From Aedes albopictus (Eukaryota; Arthropoda; Insecta; Diptera; Culicidae): a DNA stretch of 64,000 nucleotides. Positions 8,564 through 18,669 of this stretch are shown piece by piece. The first letter of the stretch is position 1; every line of letters starts with the position of its first letter. The notes under the pieces were generated by a model. That model worked only from the letters and a program-made list of their open reading frames with translations, did no database searches and was not told where the DNA came from. The translations under genes were made by a program, and so were the position numbers. The DNA is taken from positions 362,703,238-362,767,237 of the forward strand of contig NC_085138.1 in NCBI RefSeq assembly GCF_035046485.1. The letters run 5' to 3'.

Positions 8564-9427
8564 ATGGGATCAAGTGCCTGGTGCATTCTTCTGCCGTTGT
8601 TGCTCTGCAGTTTGGCGATCAGCAGCACCGCGGCACTCGAACATGGAGCCTCGCTGAAGAGCTTCGATGGACTACGAGCCGAGTGCTTTCAGTATCTTCC
8701 GCCAAGCGGCAACGCCCCCGAGGACTGTTCCGACCGGTGCGTGGGCCTGGTCGGAAACTTCTAGAACGATACCATCGGTAGATCATCCAACTCGATCGCT
8801 CGGTTCTACCAGCCGGATCCATGCGACCAGGACTACATCAACCGAACAATGACGTGTATGTGCGATACGGTTCTGCCTCTACCGCGACGTCCCGGCTGCC
8901 AGAGGGTAACACAAACCTTGCAGTGCTACCGGGACCAGTTCGGCCAGTTGATCAACCAGGTGCCACTTTATGTTCCCTATAAGAGGCTGCAGGGATTCCT
9001 AATGCTGGGACAGTGTGCGCAGATGTTGCAGATTCCTGGCGATAGGTTTGGTCAGATAATGGACGAGGGGTACGACAAATCAGCTGATGGCCAGTGTCTG
9101 ATGCGATGTTTCCTGATCCGAGCTGGGCTGTACAGTGATTGCGGAGGACCAGACATAAAGCGCTTTTCGCTCCAGTGCGAAGGGTACGGTGCCGAGTACG
9201 AGCAATCGGTGGCCAACTGCTATGCGGAGCTGAAAAAACAACAGCTTGATAGCTGCACACTGGCTACGCGGATGCTCTACGAATGCGTGCAGGCTAATCA
9301 GTACAGTGCAAGCAGCATTGTTGGATCTATTAGTTTGGGAGGCGTGACAGCCACAGTAACCGTCGATTTAGGTAGCCTTGTAGCTAATGTTCCCGTTTTA
9401 GGACCACTCATTGCTCTTTTGGGATGA
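8564..9427 (+). pseudogene. Two-domain odorant-binding protein with one in-frame TAG (nonsense allele or young pseudogene)
   Basis: One frame runs from ATG 8564 to TGA 9425-9427 (287 codons). It is broken only by TAG at 8762-8764 (codon 67), and no frameshift is seen. Residues 1-24 form a signal peptide (basic-free start, Leu-rich core, SSTA-A cleavage region). The first OBP-like domain has Cys 41, 55, 59, 87, 98, 100, 112 and 121. The second has Cys 151, 178, 182, 193, 205, 219, 231 and 241, with the classical C-x26-C-x3-C start. A hydrophobic Gly/Val-rich tail follows. Length and two-domain layout fit the mosquito 'atypical' OBPs, secreted carriers of hydrophobic ligands. Translation would stop inside domain 1, leaving a 66-residue product; a restart at Met96 would lack a signal peptide. 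A TATA box, initiator and AATAAA surround it. It could be a polymorphic null allele, a sequencing error or a readthrough gene; I favour a recent null. Confidence 0.85.
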
Positions 9428-9468
9428 TTATTGCCAAATGTGCGTTTCATCGAAAAATTTTGAAGGAA

Positions 9469-9474
9469 AATAAA
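9469..9474 (+). promoter_or_regulatory. Polyadenylation signal of the second OBP copy
   Basis: AATAAA lies 42 bp after the TGA, a normal distance for a short insect 3' UTR. Confidence 0.65.
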
Positions 9475-9479
9475 TATGT

Positions 9480-10495
9480 CGATACGTCAGCATTCTTTAC
9501 AGGTCTCTTATTGTACTCCAGAACTCCCCAAGGAACAATCACTCATTTAACCAACATTGCAATGACTTTTTTATTCCACATTTAATTGAATATCAGTTTA
9601 ACATTATTTCATCACAGCTTGTAATCATGCGTTGTTCAAACAAAAGTGGAGAATTTATTCAGCAATCTTTTCTGCAAGCGCGATACAGGCTTTACAGTAG
9701 GAAGTAATCTGTGTTATATCAGCCTCATATTAAACTTGTATTCAGCTATAATAACCTGCTGCGAAAACAAAAACAAATTAAAGTGCGAGGTGCAATTATA
9801 GTTCAATCATGTTTATTTGTCGCATCTAAAGACATTTATAACACACACGCTCTTCTAAAAATTTCTCAACTTGGGATTTGAACTCATGATCTCCCAATCA
9901 CCCGTCGCATGCCTTACCGACTACGCCATCCTGGAATTCGCAAGTTGCTCGCTGAGAGTGAAACATCTTCACAAAGCTGTGAAAGATCAATGTTCAGATT
10001 TTTGAAAGGTTGTAAATACAACTTTGAAATTTCTACGAAAATTTGCAAATGTTTCGAATATTTCGCATTGCTGTGCAACAAACATCAATACATATTTAAT
10101 CATGAGGAACGTTCCAGTACAGCTCTATTATAATCACTATGATCTGTTGTTCAATCGAAAAGTTATAATCGATCAAATAAATCATAAATCCGTTTATACA
10201 GCATACTTTTAAACCATTATTGAACGTTCCCACAATAGCTGAAGTATAAAACATCAAAAGCATTTGTTCAACTTATGTAGACCACAATAATCAGCTTTCG
10301 GCAACTGTGGAACATAAGCTTTTTAACGCGTAGAAAAAAGTTCTTCTTCAGCTTATATTAAAGCTAGTAAGGACAAATCGAACAAACAAAACTGATGACG
10401 TTTGTTAAGTTTATAATTAAGTTGCTGTCCACATGCGTGCCAAATGTTGCATTTTGGCTTATATATAATGTAAATAGCATCATTTCAGCTTATTA
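9480..10495. other. AT-rich spacer with a tRNA-derived fragment
   Basis: No gene is recognised. TTCAGCTTA and CAGCTTATATTAA words recur between 10230 and 10500 and again after 10662, suggesting a decayed repeat. The tRNA-like part is listed separately. Confidence 0.4.
9866..9940 (-). repeat. tRNA-derived SINE fragment
   Basis: On the minus strand an A-box (TGGCGTAGTCGG) and a B-box (GAGTTCAAATCCC) lie about 33 bp apart. No complete cloverleaf can be drawn, so this is a tRNA-derived remnant rather than a tRNA gene. Confidence 0.5.
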
Positions 10496-10660
10496 GGCTG
10501 CATCCATTTATTACGTAACGCTAAAATTGACATTTTTTGACCCCCCTCTCCCCTTCGTAACGCTTTTTTGTATGAAAATCCTAAAATTTTTGTATGGACC
10601 GTAACGCTTGGTCATAATCTCCCCTCCCCCTAGAGCGTTACGTAATTTGTGGACGGCGCT
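10496..10660. mobile_element. MITE, ~165 bp, ends GCTGCATCCATTTATTACG
   Basis: The inverted ends contain ATTACGTAACGCT and AGCGTTACGTAATTTGTGG. Inner repeats are GTAACGCTT words and C-rich stretches. Its layout resembles the 16454-16608 element (GGAGTGTCCAT..., ATGACGTAGC), so the two may be related. Confidence 0.7.
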
Positions 10661-10664
10661 TTAT

Positions 10665-11370
10665 TCAGCATTTGGTTTTGTTCAGCTGCGAATGTTATAA
10701 ACCAGCTATAGTTCAACATGCATGCTTATTTATGACTTTGAATTGTTCCTTGGGTCCTGTATGTAGATGAGATGTTTGCCGCATTCATTGACATCAGTAT
10801 TTGTTTAAGGCTGCCAAAAGCTCTGAATCAAGCAGATTCTGTGTTATACATCTAGTTTATGATTTTTATACCCTATTTTCTCATTATCGACCGTATTTAT
10901 TAACAACTTAAGAATTTTATGGTATTATTAGTCATTTTCTACTCAGAGTGCAATTCCTAAGAACAAATGTCTGTAGATGCAAAATCAAGAAATTGACATT
11001 AGTCACATTATTATTCTTCAACCACTTAACCTAATTTACAGCTCTTTTGTCCACAGGGCACTGCGTGAGCGATTCCAATTGGCAGCTGCCTTTGTACTTT
11101 GTACAGCGCCTGAATGTATTCTATTCCAACTCTATTATATCGAACTGGTTGCGTTTGCGCTGCTGTCACTTTTCTACCCTGTCCATTGTAGAATGATGAG
11201 CACGAGGATGATGATGTGTGGCTCCTTTCGCTTTTTCAGTCCGATAGGGGGTTCATTATGAGTTGCCGTTAGCAGATATCCAAGTTTCCGGGTCGGTTAG
11301 AGCAAAGGCTCAGAAGAGGGTCACGTGTCAGCCGCTTTCGGGGAGAAGAGCAATTGACGAAAAATTGCAC
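10665..11370. other. Spacer, no gene seen
   Basis: AT-rich sequence with TTCAGC words at the left, then ordinary-composition sequence from 11050 to 11370 with no domain-bearing frame. Confidence 0.4.
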
Positions 11371-11373
11371 GTG

Positions 11374-11455
11374 CCGGGGCTGGGATCGAGCCCATGACGA
11401 CCATCCACTTATAAAGTGAACGTGTTACCACAACGCCACGGGCCTCGGCTAAGTA
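11374..11455 (-). repeat. tRNA-derived SINE fragment
   Basis: On the minus strand GTGGCGTTGTGG resembles an A-box and GGGCTCGATCCCA a B-box. No SINE body or tail is seen, so it is a remnant. Confidence 0.45.
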
Positions 11456-11459
11456 TATT

Positions 11460-12420
11460 CCTGAGAGATATTTCACCAGATGCCTCAAGAAATTTTTACC
11501 CCATTTCTGACGAAACCTTTTCAAATCTTTGGGAGGAAATTTTGTCAAATTCATCGAACCAGTGCCAGTTGTTCTATGGGATGTCTTTACAAACAACTTA
11601 TACCGGAGCCCCTTTAGATTCCTAAGGGAAACCTCTCCATACATTTTTGGGAAATATTCCCGAGAGCAATCTCTCAAAATTTCTGTGGGTAATCTTTCTT
11701 TTTTCTTGAGAAAAACTTTTTGGACTCCTGAGGAAAATCTCGCCTATGGATGCCTATGGAAAACAATTCAGAATCTCCCTGGAATCATGAATTACTAGTC
11801 TCTAAGTTCTCAGTTTTACTGAAGAAAACTCTCTGAACCCCCGAGGAAAATCTCTTCAGAAGAATCCCATTAAGAACAAAACCTCATCTTTCTGAAAGCC
11901 CAAGGTATTTCTCATTAGATAAGGAGAATCTCTTTTGATCAAGTTCCTATTGCAGTGGGGTGAATCCCTCCAGCATCTCGATGGAAATCTGTTCAGATTC
12001 CTAAGGAATCTGGATTCCCGATTCCAAAGAGCAATCGGCAATCTCTCTAATTTTCCGAAGATAATCTCTCCTGATTTCTAAGGAAAACTTTCAACGCTCT
12101 TGATGAATATCTCTCCAGATACCCAAGGTGAAGAATAAAAATAATAGAAAACCTCTAGATTTCCGACAAAAAATCTTCTGATCAAGCTCCTCAAGCAGTG
12201 GGGTGAATCTCTCCAGCATCCTGAGGAAAATCCCTTCAAATATCTGAGTCATCTATCCTGATTCGTGAGGCTTTACAGATATTCAAGAAAAAAATTGAAA
12301 TAGTTCTAAAATCCTGATAAATTTCTCTCTATGATTATGAGGAAAATCTGTTCTCTCCTTATCCAACAATCTCTCAAAATTTCTGAGGACGGTTTCAACA
12401 TAGGTATTGGTTACATCATT
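11460..12420. repeat. Degenerate repeat block, paralogous to 15220-15500
   Basis: TCTCCAGATACCCAAGGTG, GGGTGAATCTCTCCAGCAT and TGCGATAATATTTAGT appear here and in the same order in 15220-15500. This indicates an old local duplication of about 0.4-1 kb. Confidence 0.6.
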
Positions 12421-14480
12421 GCGATAATATTTAGTCAAACACATTAATCTTGAAAGTAGTCTGGGATTCCTTCAAAGATACTTTAGAAAATTCCTTCAAA
12501 GGTTGCTACAGAAGCTATTGCCTGCATTTTTTTTTTTTTTATCAAATTTTCTATTCATCTATAAATATTAGTAGGACTTCGTCCACGAGTTTTTGTATTG
12601 GACTTCACTCGGAATTCGTCAAGAAATTTCTCTCAGGGTTTCTCCATGAATTTCCTTAAAAGATTTCTTCAAAAAATATAATTTCACTAGGGGTTTTCTT
12701 AACAAAAACAGAAATTTTTCAATGAGCTTTTTCAGAAATTTATGTTGCAATTTCTTCAGAGGTTCTTCAAGGCTATTTTACAGGGATTTTCAATAGATTC
12801 ATTTGGAAGTTTCTCAAGAGTTTCTCCAAAAGTTCCTCAGATATTGGTCTAGCAGAGATTGCTTGGGATTTATCAAAACCTTTCTTCAGGGAATCTTTCA
12901 ATGTGGAGAATCCCTTGAATGAATTTCCGAAGGAAATTCTTCGGGATTTTAAAAAATAATTTAAAGAAAATTTCCGAAAAAAAAATTGAGGAAATCTAAA
13001 GAAATTCAAAAAATTCTGAAGAAGTTTCTGAAGACATTTGAAAAGAGTTCGTACAGAAATTTCTGTAAAATTTCCTGTAAAAACTCCACGACACACCGAT
13101 AGTGGAATTCCTAAAAAAGTTAATTGAGGATTTTTTTTTTGGGAAAAATCCTGGGGAAATCCTTAAATAAAATTCTGGGAGGATTTCCCGAAAGTATTCC
13201 TGGACCAATCAGTGATTGTGTTTCTCGTGGAATTCCTGCAAAAATACCTGGAGAAACGTCTAGATAAATTTCCGTAAAAACCCCTTAAAAACTCTTGAGA
13301 TGTTTAAAAAACGATCATTAAGAAATTCACGAGAAATATATTAATACATTCCTTGAAGAATTCATAGAGAAATTGTCGGAGAAAATTCTAGAGAAGTACA
13401 TGGAGGAAATCTTAGAACAATCTCTGTATGAACTTATGCAAAAATATTTAGAATAATTCCTATCTGTATGCTTGAAAAACTTGTAATAAATAAGAAAGCA
13501 CAGAATGTTGCTAATTGACAAATTGAGGAATGAAGCGATTCCGTACTCGCTAGACCGGTGCTTTGCGACAAAATGGAAAGTTCAAGGTGTGGACTCAGAG
13601 TTAGTTTGGCTTCAACTCCGTTGAATCATAGCTTGTTTTGTGGCGTAGTTGGTTATATTGCTAATCTTGCGAATACGGAATCGTGGGTTCGAATCCCACT
13701 AGAACCCGATTTTTTTTTTATCAAATTCATCTCTCAATTTGTCAATAAGCAACATCCTGTGCTTTCTAATTAATTAAAAGTTTTTTCAGTACGTGTTCAG
13801 TCATACCAGAAAATCTGGTAAATGCCACTATAGGGCAATATATGACATTAATTCCTGCATGATTCACTGAAAGTAATAATGCAACAATGTCTTCTACAGG
13901 GTTTTCTGGATTATGAATAAATAAATCATTTAAATCTCTAGAGGAGTGTCCAAACAAATCTCTGGTGGACTTTTACCTGTCCGAATTTCTGAAGGCATCT
14001 CTGGAAGATGTTTTTGAAGAATGTATAAGAAAATTCCTGGAGACATTTTCGAAGATTTGTCAAACTTTTGAATTTGTTTAAAAAATCTTCAAAAATGTAA
14101 CCCCTGGCGGAATTTTAGATGAAACCCATGGAAATCTTGCTAATGACTTCACAAGGAACTATTGTAGAATCCTCTAGAGAAAATTCTGAAAGGAAATTCA
14201 AGATAAAATTTCGGAGGGAAGTAATAAAGATCGTAAATTATTTCAGGAATAATTTCTTGAAAAACTTTAGAGAAAATTCTCAAAAAAAAAAACTGTGAAT
14301 TTTATTTAAGAATCCCTGAATTAGAAATTCTCAGATTAATCACCGGAGGCAGAATTTCCAAAAAAAAAAAAATACCCTGTATAATTTTCTGTAGGAATCG
14401 TCGGAGAAATTATTCAAAAAAAAAACCTGAATAATAATAATTTGAAATCCATGGAAAAATTTCTGAAGGTGTTCATGACT
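12420..14480. repeat. GGAATTCC-type repeat tract (mixed polarity)
   Basis: Pyrimidine-rich TTCCTTCAAAG words dominate to about 12850, then purine-rich GAAATTTCTG/GGAATTCCTG words follow. Short Phe/Asn/Arg/Ser-rich frames on both strands are by-products. A tRNA-like piece is embedded at 13634-13707. Confidence 0.6.
13634..13707 (+). repeat. tRNA-like sequence with intact A and B boxes
   Basis: A-box TGGCGTAGTTGG (13641-13652) and B-box GGTTCGAATCC are consensus-quality. The T arm is a perfect 5-bp stem, and 6 of 7 acceptor positions can pair if G-U is allowed. A T-run pol III terminator follows at 13711. The D and anticodon stems are poor, so I read it as a tRNA-derived element or decayed tRNA pseudogene. 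Confidence 0.45.
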
Positions 14481-14489
14481 GGTAATCTA

Positions 14490-15021
14490 CAGGGTGCGGC
14501 AGGAAAAAATGCGAAAAGTTCAAGGCGCTATTACACGCTGAATATGGAATTTATATGACTATTTTTTTATGACAGTGTATCAGTCAACGTCTATATTCTA
14601 GCACTACAAAATAAAAATTATCATATTTGATTTTTAACATGTGATAATGTAAGCCTAAAAAATTTGTATCGAAAAACTGCGCGCCCAATGGTCATAAAAC
14701 AAAATGGCTATAATAGTAAGAAAAATAGCTTCAATTCGATGATAAACCAAGCCATACTAGTCCAGAGCCATGTAGTTTCACATACCAGATGAAATAAACA
14801 CATATATATGATGATATAGTAGAGAAAATAAAAAGTTTTGTTTTATCAGATATGAAATTTAGCGACCTGTGTGCTTTTCAGTGGTTTGAAACTTTTGATT
14901 GTCTTCAGCTTCAGACGCCGTCTTGTAAAGGTTTATGACCAAAAAGGGATTTTTTTTAAATAACTTTTCAGAAAATTGGCCTGTTAGAGATCATGGAACG
15001 TTAAAACATAGATTTTTTTTT
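14490..15021. other. AT-rich stretch with a partial copy of the palindrome core
   Basis: TGCGGCAGGAAAAAATGCG at ~14496 matches the core of the palindrome at 15022-15248. The rest is AT-rich, without a recognised gene. Confidence 0.4.
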
Positions 15022-15248
15022 CTCATCTTGGGTATCTGGAGAGATATTCATCATGAATGTACAGTATGCGGCAGGAAAAAATGCGAAAGTGTTTTTCAAC
15101 TTCAAACCTCATTTTCGTCCATTTGAAAACATAGATTGGTTAACGTCAAATGGACGAAAATGAGGTTTGAAGTTGAAAAACACTTTCGCATTTTTTCCTG
15201 CCAAATACTGTACATTCTTGATGAATATCTCTCCAGATACCCAAGGTG
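15022..15248. repeat. Palindrome: ~100-bp arms with a ~21-bp loop
   Basis: The arms run from CTCATCTTGGGTATCTGG to the loop near AAAACATAGATTGG and back, with few mismatches. The right arm extends into the 11460-12420/15220-15500 duplicated block. The palindrome therefore contains both the GCGGCAGG core and neighbouring repeat DNA. Confidence 0.75.
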
Positions 15249-16452
15249 AAAAAAAAATCTCTAGATTTCCGAGGAAAATCTCTTGATCATGCTCTTAAAG
15301 TAGTGGAGTGAATCTCCCCAGCGTCTTGAGGCGAATCCCTCCAAATTTCTGAGGGTTATTTCTTCTGATTCGTAAGGAAAATCTCTCCAGATATTCCAAA
15401 AATAATACTTCCTGAGGAAAATCAGCTCTTATCCCGATCTGAAAATCTTTAAAAATTCCTGAGGATGGTTCACCATTTGTAATTCCATTGCGATAATATT
15501 TAGTTTAACACACCGTGAAAGTCCACAAGTTTCTTAAAAATGCCTCTTGGAAATTTTTCAGTGATTTTCTCTGGAAATTCCTTCAAGGGTTCCTACAAAA
15601 GCTCGTGCTTGATTTTTTTTTTTCAAATATTTCTATTTGATCCAGAAGTATTATTAGTATTTCCTCCACGAGTTTTTGTTCCGGACTTTTTTCGGAATTC
15701 TTGAAGAAAGTCCTCCAAGGGTTTCTCCAGGAATTCCTCCAAAAAATTCTTCAAAAAATGTAACTTCTCTAGGGTTTTTCTTTTTCTAGGAGCGTTTCCA
15801 TATTTTTTGTTAGAATTTTCTCAGAGGTTCCGGGTTCTCTCTGAAGCTTATTCAGCTGTTATCAATAGATTCATCTGGAAGTTCCTACAGAGTGTATTCA
15901 AAGGTTCCTTCAGGTATTCTTCTAGCAGGGATGGCTAAGGATTTATTCAGACTTTTCCTCAGGGATTTTTTTTCAGAATTTTGTCCGGTATTGGTTTAGC
16001 AATTTATCCGAAGACTTCCGCAGCAATCCCTGCAGATATTATTCCAATATGTATGTCTTGGTATTTTCTAAGCATTTTAAAGAAATTCTTCTATGAATAC
16101 TTACAGAGAGTTTTCCAGTTCGTCCAGGTATTCTTTCAAAAATTCCTTCAAAAATTCATGGTTGACCCTTTGCTTTTGCGGATTTTTTTTCAGAAATTTC
16201 TTCAGGTAGTATGTGTACTTTGAAGATTTTTGTGTATATAAAATTGTAAAAATCTTTAATCCTTAAAAATTCATAGAAGATTTAAAGAAACTCACTCAAT
16301 CTGCAATTTCTGTGATTAAAAATTTTCAGAAATTTGAGTAACTTCTCATGATTTTTTTCAAGAAATTTAGGAGGCAGCTCAAGATGTTTTCTCAGGTATT
16401 CTCTCAAGCATTCATCCAGAACCTCCTTTAGAGATAACTTCAGAAACGATTT
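15248..16452. repeat. Repeat block: copy of 11460-12800 followed by a TTCCTTCAGG tract
   Basis: Shared order of words with 12110-12700: CCAAGGTGAA, TGCGATAATATTTAGT, TTCCTTCAA, then TCCACGAGTTTTTGT. It continues as pyrimidine-rich TTCCTTCA(G/A)G sequence with no gene. Confidence 0.55.
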
Positions 16453-16453
16453 A

Positions 16454-16608
16454 GGAGTGTCCATCTATGACGTAGCTTTTTAGAGGAAGTCTGGGATTGT
16501 ATGTCAAGTCTATTTTCCCATACCTAATACAGTATGGGAAAATATGCTACCAGTGGGGAGGGGCAGTAAAATCTGGTCAAAAAATGCTACGTCATTTATG
16601 GACACTCC
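16454..16608. mobile_element. MITE, 155 bp, GGAGTGTCCAT ends
   Basis: Inverted ends GGAGTGTCCATCTATGACGT and ACGTCATTTATGGACACTCC. Inside is a second small palindrome, TTTTCCCATAC / GTATGGGAAAA. No coding capacity. Confidence 0.75.
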
Positions 16609-16805
16609 CTTTCAGGATTCTTTGTTTAAAGATTTGCAGAAATTTTCAAGTATTGCTTCTGTGAATCTCCAAAGGTATAAGCAAAAAAAATTTTTTTTTT
16701 GAGGGATTCCTTCAGCAATTTTATGAGCAATTTCTGGAAAAACGTTTCAAAAAAAAAGCTGGAGGAATATTCGATACAAATCTTGCAGGAATCTCTAAAG
16801 GTATA

Positions 16806-18212
16806 CTGAAACCTCCATTTAGGTAAGACCCATTTAGGTAAAATCTATGTAGATCCCTCCATTTGGGTAACGTTACCTAAATGGAATTTGAATGTGTTCA
16901 GAGCAGTTGGAGTATTTAGGATTAGAGGTAAAGTTAGTTTACGAAAAAAAAAAGCAAAATTAAGAGTTAAGGGAAGTTTACGAAGTGCTTGAGGGTTAAC
17001 AGTTTAAGAGTATCCGAGAACTCCCTGGAGTATAGGCCATCTGATTTACAAGCGTAATAAGAGATCTATTGGAGCATTATGAATGAAATTTATGCATGCA
17101 TAGCCCCATGCAACTATGTGCTGTCAAGTGGTGAGTTCGTCGTCAGTTCGAGGATCTCCAAGAACTTCCTTGAGTATTGGTCATCGGATAAAACGCATTG
17201 AAACACCTTGAAACACTTTGAAACCTCCGTGAAAATCACCTGCGAGTCTCTTAGCCCCCTCAAACTCACCGGAAACCTCTTGAAATGCCCTAAAACGCTT
17301 TGAAACGCATCTGAAACCCCCATGACACCTCCGTGAAATTCACCTGCGAGCCTCTGAAGTCCCCTCAAGACCCCCTAGACCTCCTGAGTCGCCCTGAAAT
17401 GCATTAAAAGCCCTGAAACGCCTTAAATCGCTGAAAAGCCTTGAAACGCTTTGAAACGCCTTTAAAACTCCTATCAAACCTTCATGAAATGCACATGAGA
17501 GCCTCTGAAGCCCCCTCAACCCCTGTGAAACCTAGTGAAATGTATTGAAATGCCCTGAAATGCATTGAAACGTTTTGAAACGCCTCTGAAATCCCTATAT
17601 AACCTCCGTAAAATTTACCTGAGATCCTGTGAAGCCCCCTAACACTCCTGTGGAACCTAGTGAAACGCATTGAAACGCCTTGAAACGCTTTGAATCGGCT
17701 TTGAAACCTCCGTGAAACTCACCTGAGAGTTTCTGAAGCCCCACAGAACCTCTCTGAATCCTCCTGAAACGACTTGAAACACTCCTGAAACACAAATGAA
17801 ATCCATGTGAAACTCACCTGAAAGCCTATGAACCCCCCTAAAATACCACTGAAACCTCCTGAAACGCCCTAAAACGCCTTGAAACGCATTGGAACGCCTC
17901 TTAAACTCCCGTGAAGTTCACCTTAGAGCACATGAAGCCCCTTAAAAGCTCTCTGAAACCTCCTGAAATGCCTGAAAACGCATCTGCCCCCCCCCCCCCC
18001 TAAAAACTCCCTTGAAATTCCTCTGACCATCCCCTCATCTGAAAGTTTTGACCCCCTCCCCTTTGCATCTGCAAGCCACTTGCCCTTCTCAAACTTCTTT
18101 TCAACCTTGAAATCCATTTAGGTAATGAACTGAATCCATTAAGGTTATGAATCGATTTAGATAATAATTCTTTCTAGGCAGTCCCGACTCGTTATTTAAA
18201 TGGAGATTCGGG
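16806..18212. mobile_element. Possible 1.4 kb element with CTCCATTTAGGTAA-like inverted ends
   Basis: CCTCCATTTAGGTAA at ~16812 and TTATTTAAATGGAG at ~18190 are imperfect inverted repeats within about 25 matching positions. CATTTAGGTAA words recur just inside both ends. The interior is mostly the TGAAACGCCT minisatellite. The target duplication is unclear. Confidence 0.4.
17140..18005. repeat. Higher-order minisatellite: ~104-bp units made of TGAAACGCCT sub-repeats
   Basis: The phrase CCTCCGTGAAA-TTCACCTG-AGAGCCTCTGAAGCCCC starts units near 17224, 17328, 17479, 17603, 17707, 17802 and 17906 (spacings 104, 151, 124, 104, 95, 104). Between phrases, 10-bp TGAAACGCCT/TGAAACGCAT repeats vary in number. 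A run of 14 C closes the array at 17987-18000. Confidence 0.85.
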
Positions 18213-18214
18213 TA

Positions 18215-18665
18215 TATTCCCGGAGGTATTTCTTTGTCGGTCAGAAACACAGGAAACTACAGGATTTTTTAAATTAAAAAAAAAATCTATATACAACTTC
18301 GAATGAGTGTAATCAGTTTCGTACCTTTTAATTCCGCCCTATGTTGCTTATCCTTCGACAGATACGCGTATTTCGACTACCACTTGTAATCTTCCTCAGT
18401 GTCAGTCATCCAGTGGATTAATGTAATTGATAAGTATACAAGAAGCTCCCTCCCAAAAATCCGGCAATACTTCATGTAACGAGGAACGGTTGACAGCGTA
18501 GGAAAATTATTTGTTATATGTAGTGTGATTAGTCTTTTCTAAATTTGTCTTATCCTTGTAGTTACCCCTTGAAAAAGGCTTAATAAAAAGCCGAAACGTC
18601 GTGAAAAGCAAAACTTTCCGTTTTGATTTACCCAAGACTGAGAAAGCCAGCATTCCAAAAGAAAT
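18215..18665. other. Spacer with a hammerhead-like GAAACGTCG motif
   Basis: AAGGCTTAATAAAAAGCC (18579-18594 region) forms a short stem-loop followed directly by GAAACGTCGTG. This is the arrangement of many arthropod retroelement 3' ends and, loosely, of a hammerhead ribozyme core. The remainder has no recognised gene. Confidence 0.35.
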
Positions 18666-18669
18666 ACAT

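Noticed and set aside
8762..8764. Programmed stop-codon readthrough as the main explanation
   Set aside because: The TAG followed by A is not the leaky TGA-C context, and no paralogue in view shares the stop. Kept only as an alternative.
13634..13707. Functional tRNA gene
   Set aside because: A and B boxes are good, but the D and anticodon stems do not form properly, so it is treated as tRNA-derived.
18565..18610. Functional hammerhead ribozyme
   Set aside because: The CUGANGA block is degenerate and I could not draw stems I and III.
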